From DASQFQ01 sp963805525 (GTDB taxonomy: Bacteria > Actinomycetota > Thermoleophilia > Solirubrobacterales > Solirubrobacteraceae), in the NCBI GenBank assembly GCA_963805525.1, contig CAWDUT010000006.1:868001-932000 (forward strand): 64,000 nt of DNA, given 5' to 3'. Under the pieces are notes generated by a model. It was not told the DNA's origin, searched no databases, and saw only the letters and a program-made list of their open reading frames with translations. Within the stretch, counting starts at the first letter, position 1. Each line of letters opens with the position of its first letter. Position numbers and translations under genes: made by a program. Below, piece by piece: positions 8,944 through 16,711 of this stretch.

Positions 8944-10140
8944 GTCGATCAGGGCCTGGTGCACGAGCTGGTGTAGCTGCGACCGGATCGGGTGCGTGCT
9001 GGAGGGCAGCAGCTGCGTGAAGAACTGCACCTCCATCCGCTCCTCGCGGTCGACCCAGAACGCGGTGCTGGCGGCGCCGCCCCAGCCGAACTCGCCGCGC
9101 GAGCTCGTGTAGCGCGCGGCGATCGGGTCCTCGACGACCGAGAAGCCGAGGCCGAAGCCGACGCCGTCGAACGTCGTCTCGGAGAAGAGCGGGCGGCCGA
9201 ACGCCTCGAGGTCGGCGTGGCCGGGGAGCTGGTTGGCGGTCATCAGCCGCAGCGTGCGCGGGCCGAGCAGGCGCACGCCGTCCAGCTCGCCGCCGTTCAG
9301 CAGCATGCCCATGAAGCGCCCGTAGTCGCGCGCGGTCGAGACGAGCCCGCCGCCGCCCGAGAGGTACGCGGGCGGTTGCTTCGCGGCCTCGGAGGCGGGG
9401 CTGCGGGTGGCGCGGCCGGTCTCGGGATCGGGGACGTAGAGCGCGGCGAGGCGCCCATGGTCGGCCTCCTCGGCGTGGAAGCCGGTCTCCGCCATCCCCA
9501 GCGGCCCGAGCACGCGGGCGGCGAGGAACTCGTCGAGCGGCTGGCCGGAGATGACCTCGACGACGCGCCCGAGCACGTCGGTCGAGTGCCCGTAGTTCCA
9601 CTCCGTGCCGGGCTCGAACAGCAGCGGCAGCTCGGCCCACGCGCGGCAGCAGCCGGCGAGGTCGAGGCCCGGCGGCGAGCCCCACTCGAAGCCCGCGGCG
9701 CGGTACAGCTCGTCGACCGCGCCGTGATGGTGGAAGCCGTAGGTCAGCCCCGAGGTGTGGGTCAGCAGGTGCCACATCCGGATCGGCTCCGCGGCCGGGG
9801 TGGTCGCGACCTTCGCCATCGCGCCGCCCGCGAACACGCGCGGCTCGGCGAACTCGGGCAGCCAGCGCGCGATCGGGTCCTTGAGCTCGAAGGCGCCCTC
9901 CTCCCACAGCAGCATCGCCGCCACAGAGGTGATCGGCTTGGTCATCGAGTAGATCCGCCACAGCGTGTCCCGCTCGACCGGGAGGTCGGCCTCGAGGTCG
10001 CGGCGGCCGCCCGCCGCCTCGTAGGCGAGCTCGCCGTCGCGCGCGATCTGGACGAGGTAGCCGGGGAGCCGGCCGTCCTCGACGTAGCGGTCGAAGTGGG
10101 TGCGGATGCGCTCGAGCCGAGCGGCGTCGAGGCCGCTCAC
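8941..10140 (-). CDS. Serine hydrolase of the beta-lactamase/DD-peptidase-like family
   Basis: A 399-residue class C beta-lactamase-fold protein without a signal peptide, so probably cytoplasmic and esterase-like (EstB type). The catalytic S-M-T-K tetrad is at residues 65-68 (IYSMTKPITS), the second motif Y-G-H-S lies near 180 (EWNYGHSTDVLG) and a C-terminal GWGGAAST segment fits the third, glycine-rich motif. The substrate is unknown. It follows a TetR gene with an ATGA overlap (10137-10140), so both form one operon divergent from a flavin monooxygenase gene; a role in ester or lactone breakdown after Baeyer-Villiger oxidation is a reasonable inference. Confidence 0.9.
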   Translation of the reverse strand: MSGLDAARLERIRTHFDRYVEDGRLPGYLVQIARDGELAYEAAGGRRDLEADLPVERDTLWRIYSMTKPITSVAAMLLWEEGAFELKDPIARWLPEFAEPRVFAGGAMAKVATTPAAEPIRMWHLLTHTSGLTYGFHHHGAVDELYRAAGFEWGSPPGLDLAGCCRAWAELPLLFEPGTEWNYGHSTDVLGRVVEVISGQPLDEFLAARVLGPLGMAETGFHAEEADHGRLAALYVPDPETGRATRSPASEAAKQPPAYLSGGGGLVSTARDYGRFMGMLLNGGELDGVRLLGPRTLRLMTANQLPGHADLEAFGRPLFSETTFDGVGFGLGFSVVEDPIAARYTSSRGEFGWGGAASTAFWVDREERMEVQFFTQLLPSSTHPIRSQLHQLVHQALID

Positions 10141-10706
10141 GGCGCGAGCTCCCGCATCAGCCAGCCGGCGAAGGTGATGATCCGCTCGACGGGGTAGCGC
10201 TCGGGATCGGTCAGCAGCAGGCGCGCGCCCTCGTCGGAGATCGCCGACAGGACGTGGGCGAACAGCTCGGGGTCGGGGGACTCGAGGCCGGGGCCGACGG
10301 CTTGCGCGAGCTGCTCGAGGATGGCGGCGCGACCCTGCGCGATCAGGTCGTGGAGGATCGGCGGGGCGCCCTCGGGCGGCATCAGCACGAGCCGCCAGGT
10401 GGCCGGGTCGGCGCGCACGGCCTCGAGGTAGGTGCGCAGGCTCGCGAGGAGCGCCTCACGGGGGTCGCCCGAGAGATCGGCGGGGATGCTGAGCTGGCCG
10501 AGAGCGCGGGCGGTCTCGCGCGCGACCAGCGCCTCGAGCAGGCCCGGCAGGTCGTTGAAATGGCCGTAGACGATCGGCCGCGTGATGCCCGCCTCGCGCG
10601 CCACCGCCTCGATCGAGACCGCGTGGAAGCCGCGTGCTGCGACGATGGCCTTGGTGGCGTCGAGCAGCTGCTCGCGCCGCTCCCCGGCTTGCATGCGGGT
10701 GGCCAT
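10137..10706 (-). CDS. TetR-family transcriptional regulator
   Basis: A 189-residue repressor. The N-terminal HTH spans ~12-58 (REQLLDATKAIVAARGFHAVSIEAVAREAGITRPIVYGHF in family terms), and the C-terminal half is a variable ligand-binding domain with a hydrophobic pocket. The ATG at 10706 is chosen because the coding style changes upstream. It is divergent from the flavin monooxygenase; a perfect palindrome (10731-10746) in the short space between them is the likely operator. The partner genes are typical of repressors that respond to a ketone, steroid or aromatic substrate. Confidence 0.92.
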   Translation of the reverse strand: MATRMQAGERREQLLDATKAIVAARGFHAVSIEAVAREAGITRPIVYGHFNDLPGLLEALVARETARALGQLSIPADLSGDPREALLASLRTYLEAVRADPATWRLVLMPPEGAPPILHDLIAQGRAAILEQLAQAVGPGLESPDPELFAHVLSAISDEGARLLLTDPERYPVERIITFAGWLMRELAP

Positions 10707-10730
10707 CGGCGCTATGTTACACCTCTGTAG

Positions 10731-10746
10731 GTTACGGGTACGTAAC
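10731..10746. promoter_or_regulatory. TetR operator: GTTACG-N4-CGTAAC
   Basis: A perfect 6-4-6 palindrome ends six bases before the monooxygenase ATG at 10752. A further direct GTTAC half-site lies at 10716-10720. Position between the divergent TetR and monooxygenase genes and perfect symmetry make it the expected repressor site. Confidence 0.7.
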
Positions 10747-10751
10747 TGATC

Positions 10752-12230
10752 ATGGACAGCTTCGACGTCGGCACAGCGATCATCGGCAGCGGCTTCTCCG
10801 GCCTCGGCATGGCCATCCGCCTCAAGCAGGAGGGGATCGAGGACTTCATCGTGCTGGAGCGGGGTGACGACATCGGCGGCACGTGGAAATACAACACCTA
10901 CCCAGGCTGCGCGTGCGATGTGCCTTCGCATCTCTATTCGTTCTCGTTCGCGCCGAATCCGAAGTGGAGCGAGACCTACTCGCGCCAGCCCGAGATCCAC
11001 GACTACCTGCGCCGCGTGGCCGACGAGTACGGCGTGCGCGAGAAGGTGCGGCTGAACTGCGCCGTCGAGAGCATCGAGTGGGCTGACGGCGGCTGGACGA
11101 TCGCCACCTCCGGCGGGCCGCTGCGTGCCTGCGTCGTGGTCGCCGGCATGGGCCCGCTGGCCGAGCCGAAGATCCCGGCGATCGAGGGGCTCGACGACTT
11201 CGAGGGCGAGACGTTCCACTCCGCCCGCTGGAACCACGACTACGACCTGACCGGCAAGCGCGTGGCGGCCATCGGCACCGGCGCGTCGGCGATCCAGTTC
11301 GTGCCCGAGATCCAGAAGCAGGCCGCGCATGTGACCGTCGTGCAGCGCACCGCGCCGTGGGTCATGCCGCACCCGAGCCGCCCGATCCGCCGGTGGGAGA
11401 AGCGCCTCTACAAGCGCTTCCCGGCGCTGCAGAAGCTCGTGCGCGGCGGCATCTACGCGGGGCGCGAGCTGCTCGTGCTCGGCTTCGTCAAGAACCCGCG
11501 GCTGATGAAGGTGCCCGAGCGGATCGCCCGCAAGCACATGCAGAGCCAGATCTCCGACCCGGCGCTGCTGGCGAAGGTCACGCCCGGCTACACGATCGGC
11601 TGCAAGCGGATCCTCCCGTCCAACCGCTGGTACCGGGCGCTCTCGCAGCCGAACGTCGAGCTGCTCACCGGGGGCGTCGAGAAGGTCACCCGCAACTCGG
11701 TGATCACCGGCGAGGGCGAGGAGCGCGAGGTCGACGCGATCATCTTCGGCACCGGCTTCCAGGTCACCGACATGCCGGTGGGCCGGATGGTGCGCGGGCC
11801 GGGCGGCAGGACGCTCGACGACGTCTGGCAGGGCAGCCCGAAGGCGCACCTCGGCGCCGCGATGCCGGGCTTCCCGAACCTGTTCGTCCTGCTCGGGCCG
11901 AACACCGGCCTCGGCCACTCCTCGATGGTCTACATGATCGAGTCGCAGGTGGCGTACGTGCTCGACGCGCTGAAGTACATGGACGCGCACCGCGCCGAGA
12001 CCGTCGAGGTGAGCGCCGAGGCGACCGCCCGCTACAACGCCGACATCGACGAGCGCATGCAGGGCACGGTGTGGAACACCGGCTGCGCGAGCTGGTACCT
12101 CGACGAGACCGGGCGCAACGCGACGCTGTGGCCGGACTGGACGTTCGCCTTCCGCCGCCGGACGGCGCAGTTCGATCCCGCCGACTTCGAGCTGGGCAAG
12201 ACCACGGCGCGAGAGCCGGTGACGGCATGA
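10752..12230 (+). CDS. FAD-dependent monooxygenase, Baeyer-Villiger/flavin-monooxygenase type
   Basis: A 492-residue class B flavoprotein. The FAD-binding Rossmann motif GSGFSGLGMAIRL is at ~12-24, the NADPH motif GTGASAIQFVPE near 175, and FEGETFHSARWNHD (~150-163) is close to the Baeyer-Villiger fingerprint F-x-G-x3-H-x3-W-(P/D), with Asn in the last place. It would insert oxygen into a ketone to give an ester or lactone, or oxygenate a heteroatom. It is followed, with ATGA overlap, by an SDR gene and is divergent from a TetR-serine hydrolase operon: alcohol dehydrogenase + monooxygenase + esterase is a standard degradation set. Confidence 0.92.
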   Translation: MDSFDVGTAIIGSGFSGLGMAIRLKQEGIEDFIVLERGDDIGGTWKYNTYPGCACDVPSHLYSFSFAPNPKWSETYSRQPEIHDYLRRVADEYGVREKVRLNCAVESIEWADGGWTIATSGGPLRACVVVAGMGPLAEPKIPAIEGLDDFEGETFHSARWNHDYDLTGKRVAAIGTGASAIQFVPEIQKQAAHVTVVQRTAPWVMPHPSRPIRRWEKRLYKRFPALQKLVRGGIYAGRELLVLGFVKNPRLMKVPERIARKHMQSQISDPALLAKVTPGYTIGCKRILPSNRWYRALSQPNVELLTGGVEKVTRNSVITGEGEEREVDAIIFGTGFQVTDMPVGRMVRGPGGRTLDDVWQGSPKAHLGAAMPGFPNLFVLLGPNTGLGHSSMVYMIESQVAYVLDALKYMDAHRAETVEVSAEATARYNADIDERMQGTVWNTGCASWYLDETGRNATLWPDWTFAFRRRTAQFDPADFELGKTTAREPVTA

Positions 12231-13018
12231 GGATCCTCATCACCGGCGCCAACGGCGGCATCGGCACGGCCGCAATGGCTGAGCTGCGCACGCGTGGCGC
12301 GACCGTCCTCGGGCTCGACCTCGAGGCGCGCGGCGCCGACGTGCTCGCCTGCGACCTGCGCGACCCCGACGCGGTCACGCGCGCGGTCGAGGAGGCCGTC
12401 GAGCGGCTCGGCGGGCTCGACGTGCTGATCAACAACGCCGGCCTCGGCGTACCGCAGAGCGCGGGCAAGGCGCCCGACGTCGACGCGCTGGCCGTGCTCG
12501 AGGTCAACCTGATCGCGCCCTGGCGCGTGACCGCCGCCGCGCTCCCGCACCTGCGCGCGACGCGCGGCCGCGTGGTCAACGTCTCCTCCGGGCTCGCCCA
12601 CCTCGCGGTCCCGTTCGCGACCGCCTACTGCATGAGCAAGCGCGGGCTCGTCGCCTACTCCGACGCGCTGCGGCTCGAGCACGGCGACGAGATCACGGTC
12701 ACCACCGTCTACCCGGGCTACATCCGCACCGGCATCCACGACTCGGCGAAGGCCAAGGGCGTGGGGCTCGAGGGCGCGGTCCCGGCCGAGCGCGTCGAGC
12801 AGGCGGCGAAGGCGCTCGCGCGCGCCGCGCTCGGGCGCCCGGTGCGCGATCTCGCGACCACTCGCGCGGGCACGATCCAGTACTTCCTCGCGCGCCGCTC
12901 GCCGCGCCGGCTGCTCGACGCGCTCACCAACCGCGCCGTGCGCCGGCTGGTCAAGCGCGGCCGTTTCTCCGAGCAGGGGCTCGCGGGCGAGCTGTCCGCG
13001 CGCTTGTCGGGGCGCTGA
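12227..13018 (+). CDS. Short-chain dehydrogenase/reductase (SDR)
   Basis: A 263-residue classical SDR. Motifs: T-G-A-N-G-G-I-G cofactor binding (6-13), D-L adenine-ribose region (~30-50), N-N-A-G (~72-75), catalytic Ser in NVSSGLA (~118) and Y-C-M-S-K (Tyr and Lys, ~133-137). The C-terminal extension of about 60 residues (RRSPRRLLDALTNRAV…) resembles membrane-associated SDRs. Its ATG overlaps the monooxygenase stop, so both are co-translated; it may supply the ketone substrate or reduce the product. Confidence 0.93.
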   Translation: MRILITGANGGIGTAAMAELRTRGATVLGLDLEARGADVLACDLRDPDAVTRAVEEAVERLGGLDVLINNAGLGVPQSAGKAPDVDALAVLEVNLIAPWRVTAAALPHLRATRGRVVNVSSGLAHLAVPFATAYCMSKRGLVAYSDALRLEHGDEITVTTVYPGYIRTGIHDSAKAKGVGLEGAVPAERVEQAAKALARAALGRPVRDLATTRAGTIQYFLARRSPRRLLDALTNRAVRRLVKRGRFSEQGLAGELSARLSGR

Positions 13019-13040
13019 GGCCAGCGTAGGCTCGCGCCCC

Positions 13041-13634
13041 ATGGCGCGGGATGGCTGGTCGGGGCTCTTCACGAGCGCGTTCAAGCAGTCGAAGAATCCG
13101 ATGGCGCTGGTGGACGACGGGCGGCGGCACGTCGATGCCAACGCCCCCTACCTACGGCTGCTCGGTCGCGGGCGCGACGAGGTCATCGGTCGGCCCGTGT
13201 GGGACTTCGTCGCCGGCGGCCCTATCTTCACTCCCGCGCAGTGGCAGGCCGCGCTGGCGTCCCATCGCTTCCAGGGCGAGGCGGAGATGGTGCGCGCCGA
13301 CGGGAGCCAGGTCGCGGTGCAGTGGGCGGGCGCCACCGAGGTGGCGACCGGTCAGCGGCTCGTCCTGTTCGTGGCGCTGAGCACGTCGCGCTGGGGCGGC
13401 AACTTCCGCCGCATGGTCGAGGTCGACCGCGAGCCCGGCGAGCTGTCGCCGCGCGAGCTCGAGATCGTGCGGATGATCGCGCGCGGCGAGTCGGGGCCGG
13501 AGATCGCCGCCGAGCTCCACATCGCCCACGACACCGTGCGGACGCACGTGCGCAACGCGATGAAGAAGGTCGGCGCCCGCTCACGCGCGCACCTGGTCGC
13601 GAAGGTGCTCGGCGAGGGCCACGCGCTCGCCTGA
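13041..13634 (+). CDS. PAS-domain LuxR-type transcriptional regulator
   Basis: A 197-residue regulator with an N-terminal PAS domain (~15-110: NPMALVDDGRRHVDANAPYLRLLGRGRDEVIGRPVWDF-type fold) and a C-terminal LuxR helix-turn-helix (~133-192, LSPRELEIVRMIARGESGPEIA). The lack of a receiver domain points to direct sensing by the PAS domain. TAGGCT at 13027-13032, eight bases before the ATG, suggests a leaderless transcript separate from the SDR. Its target is unknown. Confidence 0.9.
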   Translation: MARDGWSGLFTSAFKQSKNPMALVDDGRRHVDANAPYLRLLGRGRDEVIGRPVWDFVAGGPIFTPAQWQAALASHRFQGEAEMVRADGSQVAVQWAGATEVATGQRLVLFVALSTSRWGGNFRRMVEVDREPGELSPRELEIVRMIARGESGPEIAAELHIAHDTVRTHVRNAMKKVGARSRAHLVAKVLGEGHALA

Positions 13635-13659
13635 GATCACGCATTTGCGGTATCGACTC

Positions 13660-13796
13660 CGAGCGCGAAGGCGCCGAATATCTCCGGAGCCGGGTGGGGG
13701 AACCCGAGGAGGAACGGGCGTGCGCGAGTGGCCCCGCAGTCGCTCGCGCGCGCCTGCTCCGGCTACCGCGTCAGCCGCGCGGGAACACTCGGCGGT
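13660..13796 (+). ncRNA. Possible riboswitch-like RNA (ydaO/c-di-AMP-like motifs), tentative
   Basis: The stretch 13635-13948 (314 bases) holds no convincing gene. Within it, GGCGCCGAAT (13671-13680), GGGTGGGGGAACCC (13692-13705) and CGCGTCAGCCGCGCGG (~13767-13782) occur in the same order as the conserved GCCGAAU, GGGGGAACC and CCGUCAGCUAACCCCG blocks of the ydaO-yuaA (c-di-AMP) riboswitch. The second GGGGUGAAU block is not clear. There is no plus-strand gene directly downstream; the next gene converges from the other strand. It could be an orphaned or decayed riboswitch, or a chance match. Confidence 0.28.
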
Positions 13797-13948
13797 CCGG
13801 GATCGACCTCGGCCATCTCCGGGACGTCTCGGCCTTCTCCGACTCGGAGGTCCTGGGAGCGCCGCGCGGGTAGCGGCGGTGGTTGGGCGGCGCGGTGGTC
13901 TTCGGTTTCTCCATGAGCGCGCATGCAACCGCGCGCGCCCCGGGGTTC

Positions 13949-14413
13949 CTACTGGCCGCCGGGCCGAACTTCGCCCGCCGTGTGCGGACCGGCTGTACAG
14001 GCGGCGACGTAGTGCGGCACCAGCCCGCCCCACCCGCGCTCGTTGCGCTCGCGCTGGCCGAGGCGCTGCCAGTCCGAGTGGACGATCGTGACCGCGGTGC
14101 CCTCGGCGGCCGGCGCGAAGCTGATCTCGACGCGCGTGGCGTCCTCGCGATCCTGGCGCAGGTGCCAGCGATAGGCGAGCCGGCGGGGCGGATCCCACTC
14201 GAGCACCTCGCCCCAGTCGTGCTCCTCGCCGGCCGGCGTGCGCTCGAAGATGCGGCCGCCGGCGCGCGGCTCGAAGGTCACGGTGAGGCCGGGGTCGGCG
14301 GAGACGGAGTGGCTCTTCGGCCACCACAGCGAGGTGCGCTCGGCCCAGACCGAGAACGCGTGCTCCGGCGGGCACGCGACGGTGAACGCGAGCTCGAGCG
14401 GAGGCTCAGTCAT
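13949..14413 (-). CDS. SRPBCC (AHSA1/START-like) domain protein
   Basis: A 154-residue protein of the AHSA1-type START fold: LELAFTVACPPEHAFSVWAERTSLWWPKSHSV at the N terminus, GRIFERTPAGEEHDWGEVLEWDPPRRLAYRWH in the middle and the terminal helix GWGGLVPHYVAACTA. These proteins bind small hydrophobic ligands. The start overlaps the end of an ArsR gene (14406-14413), so it belongs to the ArsR operon, the usual arrangement in actinobacteria. Confidence 0.88.
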   Translation of the reverse strand: MTEPPLELAFTVACPPEHAFSVWAERTSLWWPKSHSVSADPGLTVTFEPRAGGRIFERTPAGEEHDWGEVLEWDPPRRLAYRWHLRQDREDATRVEISFAPAAEGTAVTIVHSDWQRLGQRERNERGWGGLVPHYVAACTAGPHTAGEVRPGGQ

Positions 14414-14723
14414 CCCGGGGCGTGTTCTCGGCGGCGATCGTGAAGCGCGCGGCGGCCTCGCCCCAGACGCCCTCGAGGTAGGTGCGCACCGCCTCGACGC
14501 CCTCGTCGTGCAGCCGGTAGAGCCGGCGCGTCCCCTCCGCGCGGTCCACGACCAGGCCGGCGTCCTTGAGCAGCCGCAGGTGCCGGGAGACCGCCGGGCG
14601 GCTGATCGGGAGCGCCTCGGCGAGCTCGCGCACCGACCGGTCGCCGGCGCGCAGCTGCTCGACGATCGCGCGCCGGTTCGGATCGCCCAGCGCGTCGAAC
14701 GGGTCGCCCTTGCTCGGTAACAT
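14406..14723 (-). CDS. ArsR-family transcriptional regulator
   Basis: A 105-residue winged-helix repressor from the ATG at 14723 (MLPSKGDPFDALGDPNRRAIVEQLR). The HTH (~40-65, VRELAEALPISRPAVSRHLRLLKDAGLV) lacks the metal-binding cysteines of ArsR/SmtB, so it probably senses something other than a metal or is a plain autorepressor. An upstream in-frame ATG at 14744 would overlap the start codon of the divergent gene at 14743, so the shorter form is favoured. It is divergent from one SRPBCC gene and co-transcribed with another. Confidence 0.88.
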   Translation of the reverse strand: MLPSKGDPFDALGDPNRRAIVEQLRAGDRSVRELAEALPISRPAVSRHLRLLKDAGLVVDRAEGTRRLYRLHDEGVEAVRTYLEGVWGEAAARFTIAAENTPRDD

Positions 14724-14727
14724 TTTT

Positions 14728-14738
14728 GCTACGTTAGC
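14728..14738. promoter_or_regulatory. ArsR operator candidate overlapping a leaderless promoter
   Basis: GCTA-CGT-TAGC is a small palindrome in the 19-base space between the divergent ArsR (start 14723) and SRPBCC (start 14743) genes. It overlaps TACGTT (14730-14735), the expected −10 box of the plus-strand gene. Confidence 0.45.
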
Positions 14739-14742
14739 GCGC

Positions 14743-15162
14743 ATGAAGTCCTACGACGCCGCCGCGACGATCGACGCGCCGCCGGAGGCGGTGTGGGCGA
14801 TCCTCACCGACGCGCCCGCGTACGCGCAGTGGGACTCGGGCGTGCAGCAGGTCGAGGGCCGGATCGCACCCGGCGAGAGGATCAAGGTCGTCTCGGAGGC
14901 CAACCCGGGCCGCGCGTTCCCGGTCAAGGTCACCGAGTTCGAGCCGGGGCGCTCGATGGTGTGGTCCGGCGGGATGCCGCTCGGCCTGTTCAAGGGCGTC
15001 CGCACCTTCACGCTCGCGCCCGAGGGCGCTGCGACGCGCTTCATCATGCGCGAGGAGTACAGCGGCCCGCTGCTGCCGATGATCTGGCGCTCGATGCCTG
15101 ACCTCGGCCCGTCGTTCCAGCAGTTCGCGCGCGGGCTGAAGGCGCGCGCCGAGGCGGGCTAG
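14743..15162 (+). CDS. SRPBCC-family (polyketide cyclase/START-like) protein
   Basis: A 139-residue START-like protein (MKSYDAAATIDAPPEAVWAIL…, ending FQQFARGLKARAEAG). The N-terminal strand-helix pattern, the central GMPLGLFKGVRTFTLAPEG strand pair and the long C-terminal helix define the fold; no catalytic residues can be named. TACGTT seven bases before the ATG suggests a leaderless transcript. It shares the control region with the divergent ArsR gene, so it is probably another target of that repressor. Confidence 0.85.
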   Translation: MKSYDAAATIDAPPEAVWAILTDAPAYAQWDSGVQQVEGRIAPGERIKVVSEANPGRAFPVKVTEFEPGRSMVWSGGMPLGLFKGVRTFTLAPEGAATRFIMREEYSGPLLPMIWRSMPDLGPSFQQFARGLKARAEAG

Positions 15163-15391
15163 CTTTCCGCTGGTGAGTCAAGGCCGCGTTGGCTGCGGGG
15201 GCGGTCGCCGCGGTCTGTGATCGCGGTGTTTGCGTGGATCGGCGGTGCGGGCGCTCGGGAGGGTGCCGGTCAGCTCGGCAGGCTGATTAGGCGCCGTCGT
15301 GCGGCAGGCTTTCGTGTGCGCCGTGAGGACCGGCGAGCGCGGGCGGGCGGCAAGCTAGGTTGCGCCGTCGTGCGGCATAGCTCAGACGCCG
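15163..15391 (-). other. IS110 3′ flank with a repeated 16-mer; bridge-RNA candidate
   Basis: This 229-base non-coding stretch lies downstream of the IS110 transposase gene. It holds two exact copies of GCGCCGTCGTGCGGCA (15291-15306 and 15362-15377), 71 bases apart, in a GC-rich, stem-prone sequence. IS110/IS1111 elements encode a structured bridge RNA in one non-coding end, with two loops that pair with donor and target DNA. This is the longer of the two flanks here, so it is the better candidate; the exact element end was not located. Confidence 0.35.
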
Positions 15392-16615
15392 TCACCGCCC
15401 GCGGTCTCGCCTGGCGCGATCGTAACGTCGATCGTCGTAGGGCTCTTGGGTGTGAAGCATTCGCCAGCAGAGCCGGCAGGCGTGGCGGGCGAGCGCGACG
15501 CGCGCCTCCAGCGGCGTCTTGCCGCGGGCGCGCAGCTCGCTGCGGCGCTGCTGGAAGGCGGGCGCGAATTGGCCCAGGCCCCAGGCGATGCCGATCAGCG
15601 CGTCGCGGTGCTCTGCCAGCCCGGTGCGTGAGATCCGGCCGCGGCGGTGGACAGTGGAGGATTCATAGCTGGCGGGCGCCAGGCCGGTGGCGGAGTAGAG
15701 GTGTTCGGGCGTCGCGAAGCGCTCAACGGGGAGCGTGTGCGCGGCGAACGCCGCGGCCCGACTGGTCGCCACGCCCGGCAGGGTGGTGAGGATCTGTCCG
15801 GCGCTGTCGGCCAGCAGCGGCTCGATCTGGCCGTCGACGAAGGCGATATCGGCGCGCAACGCGTCAAAGCGCGCGAGATCGCGGCCCATCCTTGCGGCGC
15901 GCAGTTCGGCGTCTGGCGGCGGCGCCAAGCAGTCCTTCCAGCGCGTCGACCAGAACATGGCGGTCGCGTCGCTCAGGCGCCCGTCGGCGCGTGCCTTCAA
16001 TGACCGGATCCCCGGCGCGCGTCCGGCAAAGTCAACAGCGCAGGTGAGGACGGCCCGGCCGGTTGGCGTCTCCAGCGCGAGCGCCCGACCGTGGCCCTTG
16101 GGCGCCGAGAGGCCGGGCGCCAGCGCGTTGAGCTGGTCATGCAGCCGCTGGCGCAACGGCTTGAGCGCCAGGATGAGCTGCCGGCGGTGCGAGACCGCCG
16201 CCCGCAGCGCGTCGACCGCCGAGCCACCCGCCGGCTGCCCGGCGCCCTGACGAGCGAGCCAGACCAGCGCCGCGCAGTCACGATCGTCGGTCTTGAACCG
16301 GCGCGTCCCGAGCTGTGTTCGCGCGGCCTGCGTCTGAGACGGCGCGAACAACCGCAACGACCCCGGCCAGCGCCGCTCGAGCTCGCCCGCCCACGCCCGA
16401 TGCAGAGCACCCGTCGCCTCCAGCGCGAACACCGGGTCGCTCTCCGCAGCGACCACAGAAGCGAGGCGATCCACGCCAGAACGCGACGTCGGCAACGACA
16501 ACGGCTCGCCGACCATCCCCTCGCCAGTCGTCACCCAGACCCGGTTAAGCACCTTCCCCGGATCGATCGCCACGATCACACGATCGACCGGCACTCTCTC
16601 CAAGAGCCCTTCCAT
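15392..16615 (-). CDS. IS110-family transposase
   Basis: A 407-residue full-length DEDD transposase/recombinase. The RuvC-like N-terminal domain has D18 (AIDPGK), E66 (ALEATG) and D110/D113 (KTDDRD). The C-terminal Transposase_20 domain carries LTTLPGVATSRAAAFAAH and the YSATGLAPASYESS motif with the expected nucleophilic serine near residue 305. All catalytic residues appear intact, so the element could be active. The enzyme works with a bridge RNA encoded in a non-coding end of the element. Confidence 0.95.
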   Translation of the reverse strand: MEGLLERVPVDRVIVAIDPGKVLNRVWVTTGEGMVGEPLSLPTSRSGVDRLASVVAAESDPVFALEATGALHRAWAGELERRWPGSLRLFAPSQTQAARTQLGTRRFKTDDRDCAALVWLARQGAGQPAGGSAVDALRAAVSHRRQLILALKPLRQRLHDQLNALAPGLSAPKGHGRALALETPTGRAVLTCAVDFAGRAPGIRSLKARADGRLSDATAMFWSTRWKDCLAPPPDAELRAARMGRDLARFDALRADIAFVDGQIEPLLADSAGQILTTLPGVATSRAAAFAAHTLPVERFATPEHLYSATGLAPASYESSTVHRRGRISRTGLAEHRDALIGIAWGLGQFAPAFQQRRSELRARGKTPLEARVALARHACRLCWRMLHTQEPYDDRRYDRARRDRGR

Positions 16616-16661
16616 GAACGACTCCCTCCACCTAGACAGGAGAAAGAAGAAGACCCTCCCG

Positions 16662-16687
16662 GCCAGCGCCGAGGAGGGCCTCCCACA
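16662..16687 (-). other. Hairpin in the 5′ flank of the IS110 transposase
   Basis: CCCTCC-CGGC-CAGC-GCCG-A-GGAGGG forms a strong stem with one bulged A between the deacetylase stop (16712) and the transposase start (16615). It may be part of an IS110 left-end structured RNA, or may block read-through from the deacetylase transcript into the transposase gene. Confidence 0.45.
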
Positions 16688-16711
16688 ACACCGCTCTAAG
16701 CAGCTATCAGC

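Larger units (their letters stand above)
15163..16711 (-). mobile_element. IS110-family insertion sequence (ends approximate)
   Basis: One transposase gene (15392-16615) with a 229-base 3′ flank and a ~95-base 5′ flank fills the whole space between the SRPBCC gene (stop 15162) and the deacetylase gene (stop 16712). IS110 elements usually lack terminal inverted repeats and target duplications, and I could define neither end; the coordinates are outer limits. The flank near the deacetylase ends in a TAGCTGCTTAGAGCGGTG-like sequence on the minus strand. No second copy is in the window. Confidence 0.75.

Noticed and set aside
13883..14443. Plus-strand protein-coding gene downstream of the riboswitch-like stretch
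   Set aside because: The open frame mostly lies opposite the SRPBCC gene on the minus strand and shows no domain, signal peptide or start signal.
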